DNA from: an uncultured Clostridia bacterium
GTDB lineage: Bacteria; Bacillota; Clostridia; Tissierellales; Peptoniphilaceae
Length of the DNA: 16,467 nt
Assembly (NCBI GenBank): GCA_945916025.1
Contig: CAMEGD010000024.1
Coordinates: 1 to 16,467 of the forward strand
Direction of reading: 5' to 3'
Shown here: positions 6,798 to 15,765 of the stretch, in pieces
How the letters are laid out: each line of letters starts with the position of its first letter
Numbering within the stretch: the first letter of the stretch is position 1
Notes under the pieces: generated by a model
Seen by the model: only the letters and a program-made list of their open reading frames with translations
The model's database searches: none
Told to the model about the DNA's origin: nothing
Program-made: the position numbers and the translations under genes

Positions 6798-8326
6798 AAA
6801 AAAGAGCATTAGTTTCTGTTTATGATAAGACAGGTATTTTAGAATTTTGTAAAAATCTTGAGGAACTTGGATATGAAATAGTATCTACAGGAGGAACCTT
6901 CACCCACCTTAAGGATGGAGGCCTAAATCCAATAGAAATTTCAGAAGTAACTAATTTTCCGGAAATATTAAATGGTAGAGTAAAGACTCTAAACCCACTA
7001 ATTCACGGTGGTATCCTATTTAGGAGGGAACTTGAAGACCACCAAAAAACCATAGAAGAAAACAAAATCCACCCAATAGAAATGGTAGTAAATACCCTTT
7101 ATCCCTTTGAAGAAAAATTAAGGACAGGGGCTGACCATGAAGAAATGGTAGAAAACATTGATATAGGTGGTCCATCAATGATTAGGGCAGCTGCAAAAAA
7201 CTACAAGGACGTATTTATAGTAACTAGCCCAAGGGACTACCAAAGAGTTCTTGAAGGAATTAAAGAAGACAAGGACCTAGAAGAATTAAGAAAAGACTTA
7301 GCAAGAAAGGCCTTTTCCTATACAGCCCACTACGACTCTCTAATATCAAATTATTTTAATAGGGAAATGGGAGTGGACTTTCCAGAATATTTAACTAAGG
7401 GATTTTCACTATCAGGTGAACTTAGATATGGAGAAAACCCTCACCAAAGGGCAGCTTTTTATAAGGATTCCTTTAATGGAGATGACTTTTCATTTAAAAA
7501 GCTTCAAGGAAAAGACCTATCCTACAACAACTTAAATGACATTTATAAGACTGTATCTAGTCTTAAAGACTTTAAGGAACCAACTTGTGTATGTGTAAAA
7601 CACACAAACCCATGTGGAATAGGTTCTAGTTCAGATATTTATGATGCCTATATGAAGGCCTATGAATGTGACAAAGAATCTATCTTTGGTGGGATAATAG
7701 CAGTAAATAGGGAAGTAAATGAAGAAATAGCAAAGCATATGGCAAGCTTCTTTTTAGAAGTTGTAATAGGCCCAAGCTTTTCAAAAGAAGCCCTAGAAAT
7801 CTTAAGTACAAAGAAAAATCTTAGACTTATAGAGATTGAAGACCTTAATGAATTTTCCCTTAACAAGCTTACTTATAAGGAAGTTTTAGGGGGAATGATT
7901 TATCAAGAAAAGGACTCCTTAAATGAAATTGAAGAAGAGACCTTTGACTTTGAAGTGGTAACTAAGAGAAAACCAAGTAAAGAAGAGTTAGAAGAACTAA
8001 AATTTGCTTGGAAGTGTGCAAAGACCATAGCCTCTAACGGAGTAGTAATAAGCAAGGACAACCAAAGTCTTGGAATAGGCCAAGGAGAAGTTAGAAGGTC
8101 TTGGGCAGTGGAAGAAGCTATCCACAGGGCCCAAGGAAAACTAGAAGGGGCAGTATTAGCATCAGATGCCTTTTTCTTTGAAGATACAGTAGAAGAAATT
8201 AACAAGACTCCTATTAAGACCCTAGTAAGTCCAGGGGGAAGTATAAAGGACAAGGATGTAATAGATCTTTGTGACAAGTACGACATAGCCCTTGTATTTA
8301 CAGGAATTAGACATTTTAGACACTAA
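6794..8326 (+). CDS. purH: Bifunctional AICAR formyltransferase / IMP cyclohydrolase
   Basis: PurH carries out the last two steps to IMP: it formylates AICAR and closes the ring. The 510-residue protein has the MGS-like cyclohydrolase domain at about 1-135 (LVSVYDKTG, STGGT, GRVKTL 61-66, IDIGGPSMIRAAAKN). The AICAR formyltransferase domain at about 136-510 shows RYGENPHQ (211-218), KHTNPCG with catalytic K269 and H270, SDAFF (457-461), and the family-typical end TGIRHFRH (503-510). The block that is often GQGQMSR reads GIGQGEVRR (427-435), a mild change. It is the last gene of the operon, overlaps purN by four bases, and a terminator begins at its stop codon. Confidence 0.97.
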   Translation: MKKRALVSVYDKTGILEFCKNLEELGYEIVSTGGTFTHLKDGGLNPIEISEVTNFPEILNGRVKTLNPLIHGGILFRRELEDHQKTIEENKIHPIEMVVNTLYPFEEKLRTGADHEEMVENIDIGGPSMIRAAAKNYKDVFIVTSPRDYQRVLEGIKEDKDLEELRKDLARKAFSYTAHYDSLISNYFNREMGVDFPEYLTKGFSLSGELRYGENPHQRAAFYKDSFNGDDFSFKKLQGKDLSYNNLNDIYKTVSSLKDFKEPTCVCVKHTNPCGIGSSSDIYDAYMKAYECDKESIFGGIIAVNREVNEEIAKHMASFFLEVVIGPSFSKEALEILSTKKNLRLIEIEDLNEFSLNKLTYKEVLGGMIYQEKDSLNEIEEETFDFEVVTKRKPSKEELEELKFAWKCAKTIASNGVVISKDNQSLGIGQGEVRRSWAVEEAIHRAQGKLEGAVLASDAFFFEDTVEEINKTPIKTLVSPGGSIKDKDVIDLCDKYDIALVFTGIRHFRH

Positions 8327-8366
8327 AAAAAGTCTCATTAGAGTTTATACTTTAATGGGACTTTTT
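8327..8366. terminator. Bidirectional terminator ending the pur operon
   Basis: A 14-bp stem pairs 8327-8340 with 8353-8366, with one wobble pair and loop 8341-8352. Its arms end in an A run and a T run, so it can terminate purH from the left and the siroheme-synthase-like gene from the right. This makes purH the true end of the operon. Confidence 0.85.
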
Positions 8367-8402
8367 ATATTAAAAAATAAAATTTTAAGGAGAAAATTGG
8401 CT

Positions 8403-9167
8403 TTAAAGACTTTCTTCTTCCTTAGTTTCTTTAAGTTCACCTTCAGAAACTTCAGCTTCTTCGTTATTAGCTTCCACCTCAGTTTCTTCTGTATTTTTTC
8501 CCTTGTTTTTTTCCTCAAGGATTTCTTTACCATCGTTTATAAATTCAGATACAATATCAGGTTTTGTTCTGTTTAAGGTTTCTTGGTAATTTTTTATAAC
8601 AGCTACATTTTGTTTTGAAAGTTTTTCTATTTCTTCATCTACATTAGGGTTGTTTCTAAGTACTAGCGTTGACCTAATATCATTTAGAAGTCTAAGTTTT
8701 TCTATGTCATATTTAAATAAGACATTTTTTATATCAGTAGTAATTTGTTTCATTACTGGGTTAGAAATTCCTTCTGATAAGACTGATACAGATAGGCCAC
8801 CTTCTTCAACTATATCGTTAAACTTAAAGGTAGAATCTCCAATGTTATCTGCCCTATAAAATGGAATCTTTGATCTTCTGGCCCTTTGGGCTAAGGCTTT
8901 ATTTACTTTAGAATCGTTAGTGGCAAGGACACAATAATCATAGCCGAAGAACACAAAGTCTTCAGTTATTACTCTTCCCTTAAGAAGTAATCTTTCAGGG
9001 TTTTCTTCCTTTAGTTTTAACAATTCTTCTGTAAAATCATCTGATATACAATAAATTTTAAACTCAGAATCTAGTAAGGTCTTTATCTTACTAGTTGCTA
9101 AATACCCTCCACCTAAAACAAGTACTGTCTTGTCACTAGTATCTATGCTTATTGGAAAAAATTTCAT
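8403..9167 (-). CDS. Siroheme synthase-like NAD-dependent precorrin-2 dehydrogenase, acidic tail
   Basis: The first 160 residues resemble the dehydrogenase/ferrochelatase domain of CysG, Met8 and SirC, which turns precorrin-2 into sirohydrochlorin and may insert iron. The start FFPISIDTSDKTVLVLGGG gives a Rossmann loop (GGGYLA, 19-24); ATND (82-85) and an Asp in YRADN (D107) align with the conserved catalytic Asp of CysG. The motif VSVLSEGISNPVMKQI (128-142) replaces the usual STGGxSPxLA. Residues 145-210 are helical and charged, and about 215-254 form a Glu/Lys-rich disordered tail that the family does not need. No tetrapyrrole or sulfite-reductase gene is nearby. Start ATG 9167 has only a weak AAGG upstream. 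A cofactor-related or regulatory role cannot be excluded; family membership is likely, activity uncertain. Confidence 0.7.
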   Translation of the reverse strand: MKFFPISIDTSDKTVLVLGGGYLATSKIKTLLDSEFKIYCISDDFTEELLKLKEENPERLLLKGRVITEDFVFFGYDYCVLATNDSKVNKALAQRARRSKIPFYRADNIGDSTFKFNDIVEEGGLSVSVLSEGISNPVMKQITTDIKNVLFKYDIEKLRLLNDIRSTLVLRNNPNVDEEIEKLSKQNVAVIKNYQETLNRTKPDIVSEFINDGKEILEEKNKGKNTEETEVEANNEEAEVSEGELKETKEEESL

Positions 9168-9209
9168 ATTTTATCAACCTTACCTTTTCTTTCAATAATT
9201 AGTAATTAT

Positions 9210-9237
9210 ATTATATACTAAATCCTGCAATATTCAA
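9210..9237 (-). promoter_or_regulatory. Promoter of the siroheme-synthase-like gene
   Basis: On the minus strand TTGAAT (9237-9232) lies 16 bases before TATAAT (9215-9210), about 43 bases upstream of ATG 9167. The -10 lies inside the 17-bp sequence shared with the CDF promoter (9207-9223 and 2437-2453). Confidence 0.55.
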
Positions 9238-9280
9238 GAAAATGTAAAGTTCACAGAATTTTTTTCTTTTTGAAACCCTT

Positions 9281-9297
9281 TTGTAATGTTATTACAA
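9281..9297. promoter_or_regulatory. Inverted repeat, candidate operator of the SLH gene
   Basis: TTGTAATGTTATTACAA is a perfect 7-3-7 dyad. It ends 10 bases before the -10 at 9308 and so covers the -35 region. That is a typical place for a repressor or activator dimer. The regulator is unknown. Confidence 0.5.
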
Positions 9298-9304
9298 ATA
9301 GCTG

Positions 9305-9313
9305 TGATATAAT
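9305..9313 (+). promoter_or_regulatory. Extended -10 promoter of the SLH gene
   Basis: TGATATAAT combines an extended TG with a perfect TATAAT (9308-9313), 28 bases upstream of ATG 9342. No good -35 is found at 17 bases, which fits the extended -10 or an activator at the dyad. Confidence 0.6.
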
Positions 9314-9341
9314 TATTTTATTAGTAATAAGGAGGAATATT

Positions 9342-11156
9342 ATGCTAAAAAACAAAAAATTATTAGTACTTGTTCTTTGTGTGATAATGTTAGGTCAATC
9401 AACCCTTGGTATGGCTGTTTCATTTACTGATGTTAACAAGACAAACATTAGTGGTTGGGCTTATGATTACATTATGGAACTAGCTAACAAGGGCATCATA
9501 AATGGGTACCCAGACGGAACTTACAAACCAGAAAACTTTGTTTCAGTAACTGAAACCTTAAAGTTATTAGTAGGTATCGCTAACCCAAGTAAAGCACAAT
9601 TAACAGCTGCTTTAAACAAAAACAAGGCTCTTGTAGAAAAAGTTAAGACTCCAGACTGGGCACAAGAAATAGTTGCTTATGCATTAGAAGCTGGAATCCT
9701 AAAATCAGGAGAACTAGAAGAATTTTACGCAAGCAATATGTTAATGGATAACACAAAAGTATTTATACCTAGATACAATGTGGCTATCTTAACAGCTAGA
9801 ACTTTAGGCCTAAAAGATAAGAATACACAACTTATATATACAGACTTAAAGGACATTCCTACAGCTGGTTATGGACAACTAGCAGCTTTAATCGAAACTG
9901 GTGTCCTAAACAAAGAAGGTAGAGACGGAGCTTTCTTACCAAAGGCAAATATTAAAAGGTCAGAAATGGCTAAAATGATGAAGTTTGCTTATGACTATGC
10001 TAAGAAAAATGAAAATCTTCCAGTTCAAACAGAAACAGGTGTAGTATTTGATTATTACAGCACTACTAGAGATATGTTAGTATATACAGCTAACAAGAAA
10101 AACGTTTCAGCAGTTATTACTGATAACACATCAATCACTGACAAAAATGGCGATGTTGTAAAATTAGCTGACCTTTCTAAATTCAAAGGTGCTGACGTAG
10201 TAGTATCTTATAGACTAATTGACGATGAAAGAGTTGCAACAACTATCAAATTTGCAAGTGATGGAATGGCTCAATCAGGAGAATACACATTAGTTTCTTC
10301 AAGATATTCTAACAATAAGTACTATGTAACTTTAAAAGAACTTGGAAAAGAACTAGAAATTAAATCTAATATAGTAAAGAATGGTAAGTCTACAATCCTA
10401 TTAGAAGATATAGCTAAAGATACTAAGTTAGAATTAAAGATTGAAAATGATGTAGTAACAGAAGCTTCCTTAAAGACTGCACAAGAAGGTCAATATATGG
10501 TTGAAGCTATAACTAATACTCAAATTTCTTTATCTCCTATAAAAGGAGGACTTGTAAAGGCTTATTCTATATACTCAGACACACCTGTTTACAAAGGTTC
10601 CACTAAAGTAGATTTGGGAAGTATTAGAGTTGGTGACACAGTAGATGTATCTTTCAGATATACAGATGTAATTGATAGAATAGTATTATTTCCATCAACA
10701 AATGTATTAACTAATACCTATACTTTTTTAGAAAATATAGGTGATAAAATATATGTGAAAAAATACAATGATTCAACTGGTTCAGGTGAAGGTTTTGCCG
10801 TAACATCAAATACAAAGTTTGTAGACTCCAGAGGAAATACTATTTTAAGAAATAGCTTAATTAAAGGAGAGCAAGTTATACTAACTTTTGATAGTAGGGA
10901 TAACCTTACTCAAGTTCAACTAAGTAACTATAATAACTATAGAGAAGGAACAGCTTATTCTTTTAATGAAGATTATACTGGAGCTTTTAAATTTAGCAAC
11001 TCAAAAGAGAATATAAGGGTATACACAAATACAACCGCAAAAGTATATATTAACGGTGTTGAAAGTAGATTAACTCACTTACCTAATTCTGGAACTGCTT
11101 ATTTAGTATTTGATAGCAATAACAACTTAACAAGAATTAATTTCTTCACAAGATAA
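9342..11156 (+). CDS. Exported S-layer homology (SLH) domain surface protein
   Basis: The 604-residue protein starts at ATG 9342 after GGAGG (9331-9335). It has a signal peptide (basic MLKNKK, hydrophobic core to about 18, likely cut near 24-26). Three SLH-like units follow: about 28-80 (FTDV, WAYDYIMELANKGIINGYPDGTY), about 105-150 (WAQEIVAYALEAGIL, degenerate) and about 166-215 (YTDLKDI, GYGQLAALIETGVL, RSEMAKMM). SLH domains hold proteins to secondary cell-wall polymer, usually pyruvylated. Residues about 230-604 are rich in Thr, Val, Asn and Tyr with predicted strands, look repetitive in style and match no domain I can name. There is no LPXTG or C-terminal membrane anchor. The gene is monocistronic between its own promoter and terminator. 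It could be an S-layer subunit or an accessory wall protein. Confidence 0.9.
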   Translation: MLKNKKLLVLVLCVIMLGQSTLGMAVSFTDVNKTNISGWAYDYIMELANKGIINGYPDGTYKPENFVSVTETLKLLVGIANPSKAQLTAALNKNKALVEKVKTPDWAQEIVAYALEAGILKSGELEEFYASNMLMDNTKVFIPRYNVAILTARTLGLKDKNTQLIYTDLKDIPTAGYGQLAALIETGVLNKEGRDGAFLPKANIKRSEMAKMMKFAYDYAKKNENLPVQTETGVVFDYYSTTRDMLVYTANKKNVSAVITDNTSITDKNGDVVKLADLSKFKGADVVVSYRLIDDERVATTIKFASDGMAQSGEYTLVSSRYSNNKYYVTLKELGKELEIKSNIVKNGKSTILLEDIAKDTKLELKIENDVVTEASLKTAQEGQYMVEAITNTQISLSPIKGGLVKAYSIYSDTPVYKGSTKVDLGSIRVGDTVDVSFRYTDVIDRIVLFPSTNVLTNTYTFLENIGDKIYVKKYNDSTGSGEGFAVTSNTKFVDSRGNTILRNSLIKGEQVILTFDSRDNLTQVQLSNYNNYREGTAYSFNEDYTGAFKFSNSKENIRVYTNTTAKVYINGVESRLTHLPNSGTAYLVFDSNNNLTRINFFTR

Positions 11157-11167
11157 TTGTGAATCCC

Positions 11168-11205
11168 AAACTAAGGATTATGACTTTCATAGTCCTAGTT
11201 TTTTT
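11168..11205 (+). terminator. Terminator of the SLH gene
   Basis: AAACTAAGGATTATGA pairs with TCATAGTCCTAGTTT around the loop CTTT, with one bulged A and one wobble pair, and is followed by a T run to 11205. Confidence 0.8.
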
Positions 11206-11270
11206 ATGGAAGGATATATAAGATTTACTAAAATAATCCTGTTAATTTTACTACTTTACATATAAAAAAT

Positions 11271-11297
11271 TTGAGGACTTTATTAATATGGTATAAT
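11271..11297 (+). promoter_or_regulatory. Promoter of the dnaE-pfkA-pyk group
   Basis: A perfect TATAAT (11292-11297) has an extended TG at 11289-11290. TTGAGG (11271-11276) is a possible -35, but the spacer is only 15 bases. The dnaE start is 20 bases downstream. The stretch from 11206 to 11270 shows nothing else. Confidence 0.6.
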
Positions 11298-11316
11298 ATT
11301 CCCACAAGGAGAGATT

Positions 11317-14300
11317 ATGAAAAAATTTGTTCACTTACATGTACATTCTGAATACAGTCTACTAGATGGATCTACAAAAATTAGAGAGCTAGTGGAAAGG
11401 GTTAAGGACTTAGGAATGGATTCCATAGCCCTAACTGACCATGGGAATATGTTTGGGATTATACAATTTTATAAGGCTTGTAAGACAGAGGGGATAAAGC
11501 CTATTTTAGGTTCTGAAGTTTATGTTACTCCAGGGGACATGACTGAAAAAAACCCAAGAAACAGGCAGTATTATCATCTAGTTTTACTTGCAGAAAATAT
11601 GACTGGATATGAGAACCTTATGAAGATTGTATCCCTAGGAAATGTGGAAGGATATTACTACAAACCTAGAGTTGACTACCAAGTTCTAAAGGACCATTCT
11701 GAAGGTTTAATAGCCTTATCAGCTTGTATTTCAGGTGAAGTCCAAGAACACATCCTAAATGGCAACTATGACATTGCAAGAGAAAAGGCATATTTTTATG
11801 AAGAAATATATGGCAAGGATAACTTTTTTTTAGAACTCCAAGACCATGGAATGGAAGAACAAAAGGTTATTAACGAAGGTCTTCTAAAACTTTCAAAGGA
11901 AACGGGAATAGGCCTAGTAGCCACCAATGATGCCCACTACTTGTACAAGGAAGACTACATTGCCCATGACGTTTTGTTATGTATCCAAACTGGCAAGACT
12001 ATAAATGACGAAAACAGGATGAAGTTTCCATCTAATGAATTTTATATAAAATCTCCAGAGGAAATGTACGAACTATTTCCTTATGCTGAAGATGCCTTAG
12101 AAAACACTCAAAAAATTGCAAACAGGTGTAATGTTGATCTAGAATTTCATAGGACAAAACTTCCGCACTTTCAAGCTCCTGATGGCTTAAACAATGAAGA
12201 CTATCTTAGAAGTCTAATAGAAAGGGGCCTTGAAAAGAGATATGGTCTAATTACCCAAGAGATAAATGACAGGTTTGAATATGAGTTTAATACTATAAAG
12301 GAAATGGGCTTTATTGACTATTTCTTAATAGTATGGGATTTTGTTAGGTTTGCAAAGGACCAAGGGATTCCAGTTGGACCTGGTAGAGGATCTGCTGCAG
12401 GGTCTATTATTTCCTATGCCCTTGAAATTACAGGGGTAGACCCTTTAGAACACAACCTACTTTTTGAAAGGTTCTTAAATCCTGAAAGAATTTCAATGCC
12501 TGATATTGATATAGACTTTTGTTATGAAAGACGTGAAGAAGTAATTGAGTATGTAAACGGCAAGTATGGAGCTGACAAGGTGGCTCAAATTGTTACCTTT
12601 GGTACAATGGCTGCCCGTGGTGCTATTAGGGATGTTGGCAGGGCCTTAGATGTTTCTTATGGAAAATGCGACATGGTTGCTAAAATGGTTCCCAACACCT
12701 TGAATATGACCTTAAAAAGCGCCTTAGAAATTTCTAAGGAACTAAAAAAAGCCTATGAGGAAGACTATGAAGTTAAGAGAATTATTGATATTTCCTTAAA
12801 AGTAGAAGGTTTAGCAAGACATACTTCTACCCATGCAGCTGGAGTTTTGATTACTGGCTCTGAAGTTACTGACTATGTTCCTTTAACTAGGAATGACGAA
12901 ATTATTTGTACCCAATTTAATATGATAGAGCTAGAGGAACTAGGTCTTTTAAAGATGGACTTTTTAGGCTTAAGGACCCTTACAGTAATTAAGGATACTA
13001 TTGATGCCATAAAGTCAAACAGGGGCATTGACATAGATATAGATAATATTGATTATGAAGATGAAGAAGTTTTAGAACTATTTAAAAACTCTGAAACAAT
13101 TGGTATCTTCCAATTTGAATCTCCTGGAATGAGAAGGTTCTTAAAGGACTTAAAGGCCGATGTTTTTGAAGACCTAGTTGCAGCAAACTCCCTATTTAGA
13201 CCAGGACCTATGGACCAAATTCCTAAGTTTATAGCTTCTAAGCACGACCATTCAAAGATAACCTATATCCATCCACAACTTGTAGAAATTTTAGAGCCAA
13301 CTTATGGATGTATTGTTTATCAAGAACAGGTAATGAGAATAGTTAGAAAAATTGGTGGTTACTCCTACGGTAGAGCAGACCTTGTTCGCCGTGCAATGAG
13401 TAAGAAAAAAATGGCTGAAATGGAAAGTGAAAGAAGGGTATTTATTTATGGAGAAGTAGACCAGGATGGAAATGTTCTAGTACCTGGGGCCATAAGAAAT
13501 GGTGTAGATGAAGATAGCGCAAACAAGATCTATGACTTAATAATCACCTTTGCTAACTATGCCTTCAACAAGTCCCACTCAGTTTCTTATGCAATAGTTG
13601 CCTTCCAGACAGCTTATTTAAAGAAATACTATCCATCTGAATATATGGCAGCCTTGATTTCATCTATAGTTTCTAACACTTCCCAGGTAGTCTTATACCT
13701 TCAAGAGTGTAAGAGACTTGGAATTGAGGTTTTAAGACCTGATGTAAATTATTCTTACAAGAAATTTTCTGTTGAAAATAAAGAAATACGTTTTGGATTA
13801 TTGGGTATAAAGGGTATTGGAGAATCTGTAATAGAATCCATAATTGAAGCTAGACAAAAGGGAGGAAGGTTTACTAACCTAAAGGACTTTATAACTAGAG
13901 TTGCTGATGTAAAGCAAAACACCCTAAACAAAAGAGCCATTGAAGGCCTAATTAAATCTGGATCCTTAGACAAGATTATTCCAGGTAGAGCCAAGGCCAT
14001 GGCTATTTATGAAGACATTTTGTCTAGTTATTTACAGGAACAAAGGAGAAACTTAAAGGGTCAATTTGACCTATTTGGTGGTGCCTTGGAAGAAAGTGAA
14101 GTTTATCAAGTAGCCTATCCAAACCTACCAGAATTTTCAAAAAAAGAATTCTTTGAAATGGAAAAGGAAGCAACTGGAGTCTACTTAACTGGCCATCCCC
14201 TAGAAGAATACGAAGAGGCCATTAATAGGATAAATGCCTACTCAATAGGGGAGATAAAAGACCACAGCGAAGAAGAAAACACTGTCTTTTATGACGGCAA

Positions 14301-14790
14301 GGTTATAAAGTTAGCTGGCATGATAATCAATGTAAGAAAGATGCTAACTAGAAAAAAAGACCTTATGGCCTTTATTATTATAGAAGATTTAGTTGAAAAT
14401 ATAGAGGGAGTTGTATTTCCAAGGACCTTTGAAAAATACCTGGACCTTTTAGAAGAAGGCAGGGTAGTAAGTATAGTTGGGAAACTCCAGGTATCTGATG
14501 CAGAAGATACAAAATTATTAATTGAACGAATTTCCCCAATTGAAGATGAAATGAAAAAGTCGGGGGAAAAGTTATTTTTAAGAATGAAGACAAAAAGTGA
14601 TATTGATACTTTTAATGGGGTTGTAGATATCCTAAATTCTTACAAGGGAAATACAGATGTTATTTTTTATTTTTCTAATGAGAAACTTACCCAATCCCAC
14701 GAAAAAATAAAAATTGATATAGGAAAAATTGACCTACTAAAAAGGTCACTTTTAGGACACTTAGAAGAAAGTGACATTGTCCTAAAATAG
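11317..14790 (+). CDS. dnaE: DNA polymerase III alpha subunit, DnaE type
   Basis: This is a replicative C-family DNA polymerase. The 1157 residues show a PHP domain at 4-210 (HLHVHSEYSLLDG, LTDHGNMFG). The polymerase core contains GPGRGSAAGS (354-363), the catalytic aspartates in PDIDIDF (D396, D398) and KMDFLG (D548), SLFRPGPMDQIPKFI, YQEQVMRI and FNKSHSVSYA (750-759). A helix-hairpin-helix region follows near 825-880 (LLGIKGIG), and an OB-fold lies at about 989-1065. The PHP residues look complete, but no 3'-5' exonuclease insertion is present, which separates it from PolC. In Firmicutes with PolC, DnaE usually extends primers. AAGGAGA precedes ATG 11317. pfkA starts 9 bases after its stop, as in many Firmicutes, though accD/accA are not between them. 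Confidence 0.97.
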   Translation: MKKFVHLHVHSEYSLLDGSTKIRELVERVKDLGMDSIALTDHGNMFGIIQFYKACKTEGIKPILGSEVYVTPGDMTEKNPRNRQYYHLVLLAENMTGYENLMKIVSLGNVEGYYYKPRVDYQVLKDHSEGLIALSACISGEVQEHILNGNYDIAREKAYFYEEIYGKDNFFLELQDHGMEEQKVINEGLLKLSKETGIGLVATNDAHYLYKEDYIAHDVLLCIQTGKTINDENRMKFPSNEFYIKSPEEMYELFPYAEDALENTQKIANRCNVDLEFHRTKLPHFQAPDGLNNEDYLRSLIERGLEKRYGLITQEINDRFEYEFNTIKEMGFIDYFLIVWDFVRFAKDQGIPVGPGRGSAAGSIISYALEITGVDPLEHNLLFERFLNPERISMPDIDIDFCYERREEVIEYVNGKYGADKVAQIVTFGTMAARGAIRDVGRALDVSYGKCDMVAKMVPNTLNMTLKSALEISKELKKAYEEDYEVKRIIDISLKVEGLARHTSTHAAGVLITGSEVTDYVPLTRNDEIICTQFNMIELEELGLLKMDFLGLRTLTVIKDTIDAIKSNRGIDIDIDNIDYEDEEVLELFKNSETIGIFQFESPGMRRFLKDLKADVFEDLVAANSLFRPGPMDQIPKFIASKHDHSKITYIHPQLVEILEPTYGCIVYQEQVMRIVRKIGGYSYGRADLVRRAMSKKKMAEMESERRVFIYGEVDQDGNVLVPGAIRNGVDEDSANKIYDLIITFANYAFNKSHSVSYAIVAFQTAYLKKYYPSEYMAALISSIVSNTSQVVLYLQECKRLGIEVLRPDVNYSYKKFSVENKEIRFGLLGIKGIGESVIESIIEARQKGGRFTNLKDFITRVADVKQNTLNKRAIEGLIKSGSLDKIIPGRAKAMAIYEDILSSYLQEQRRNLKGQFDLFGGALEESEVYQVAYPNLPEFSKKEFFEMEKEATGVYLTGHPLEEYEEAINRINAYSIGEIKDHSEEENTVFYDGKVIKLAGMIINVRKMLTRKKDLMAFIIIEDLVENIEGVVFPRTFEKYLDLLEEGRVVSIVGKLQVSDAEDTKLLIERISPIEDEMKKSGEKLFLRMKTKSDIDTFNGVVDILNSYKGNTDVIFYFSNEKLTQSHEKIKIDIGKIDLLKRSLLGHLEESDIVLK

Positions 14791-14799
14791 GAGGTAAAT

Positions 14800-15756
14800 A
14801 TGAGAATCGCAATGCTAACTAGCGGGGGAGATGCCCCAGGAATGAATCCGGCCATTCGTGCCATAGCCAGAACTGCTATTTTTAATAACTTAGAAGTATA
14901 TGGGGTTAGAAATGGTTATAAGGGACTTATTGAAGGGGACCTTTTTGAAATAGAAGCATCTGATGTTGGAGATATAATCCAAAGGGGTGGGACTATTTTA
15001 GGAACTGCTAGAAGTGAAAAGTTTAAAACAGAAGAAGGCTTTAAAAAGGCCCTAAATGTATTAGATGTATATAATATTGAAGGACTTATAGTTTTAGGTG
15101 GAGACGGTAGTTTCCAAGGAGCTGAAAAGCTTTCAGAACATGGAATAAAGACTATCGGAATCCCATGTACAATAGACAACGACCTTCCTTACACTGACTA
15201 TACTATTGGATTTTGGTCTGCTATAGAAACTGTAGTAGATGCCATAGGCAATCTAAGGGACACATCATCATCCCATGGTAGGGCAAATGTAATTGAGGTT
15301 ATGGGAAGAAATTCAGGAGACTTAGCCCTTTATTCATCCCTGGCAGGTGGTGGAGAATCCATCCTTGTTCCAGAACAACCAGTTGATATTGATGCTGTTT
15401 GCAAGAAGGCTATGAAGGGAAGAATCAGGGGAAAGAAGCACAACCTAATTATAGTTGCAGAAGGGGTTGGAGATGTATTTGATATTGCCAACCAAATTAT
15501 AGAAAAAACAGGGATAGACACAAAAGTTACAGTCCTAGGCCATGTACAAAGGGGAGGTTCTCCTAGTGCACCAGATAGGATAATGGGCTCACTTATGGGT
15601 AGAAAAGCAGTAGAGCTTTTAATGTCTGGAAACTCAAAACAAGTATTAGGCTTTAAAGACAACAAGTTAATTCAAATGGACATAAATGAAGCCTTAGATG
15701 TAAAAAAAGATTTTAATTTTGATATTTATGACACTATAAATATCCTATCAGTATAG
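14800..15756 (+). CDS. pfkA: ATP-dependent 6-phosphofructokinase
   Basis: PfkA phosphorylates fructose-6-phosphate to fructose-1,6-bisphosphate in glycolysis. The 318-residue protein has TSGGDAPGMN (7-16), GGDGS (100-104), the catalytic TIDND (124-128), MGR (168-170) and HVQRGGSP. Gly10 and Asp102 type residues favour ATP, not pyrophosphate, as donor. Effector-site arginines R20 and R24 match R21 and R25 of the E. coli enzyme, so allosteric control is plausible. Two changes near the active site stand out: PGTIDND is PCTIDND (Cys123), and the common IGFDTA is IGFWSA (Trp139-Ser140). The TAGGAGG ribosome site overlaps the dnaE stop, and the pfkA stop overlaps that of pyk in the same way, so the three genes are probably one transcript. 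Confidence 0.96.
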   Translation: MRIAMLTSGGDAPGMNPAIRAIARTAIFNNLEVYGVRNGYKGLIEGDLFEIEASDVGDIIQRGGTILGTARSEKFKTEEGFKKALNVLDVYNIEGLIVLGGDGSFQGAEKLSEHGIKTIGIPCTIDNDLPYTDYTIGFWSAIETVVDAIGNLRDTSSSHGRANVIEVMGRNSGDLALYSSLAGGGESILVPEQPVDIDAVCKKAMKGRIRGKKHNLIIVAEGVGDVFDIANQIIEKTGIDTKVTVLGHVQRGGSPSAPDRIMGSLMGRKAVELLMSGNSKQVLGFKDNKLIQMDINEALDVKKDFNFDIYDTINILSV

Positions 15757-15765
15757 GAGGAAAAA

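Noticed and set aside
8292..8576. Plus-strand open frame, with AAGGAGAAAATTG at 8390-8402 looking like a ribosome site and start
   Set aside because: It is antisense to the end of the siroheme-synthase-like gene, follows a terminator and its translation is Phe/Lys low-complexity with no family resemblance; it mirrors the Glu/Lys tail.
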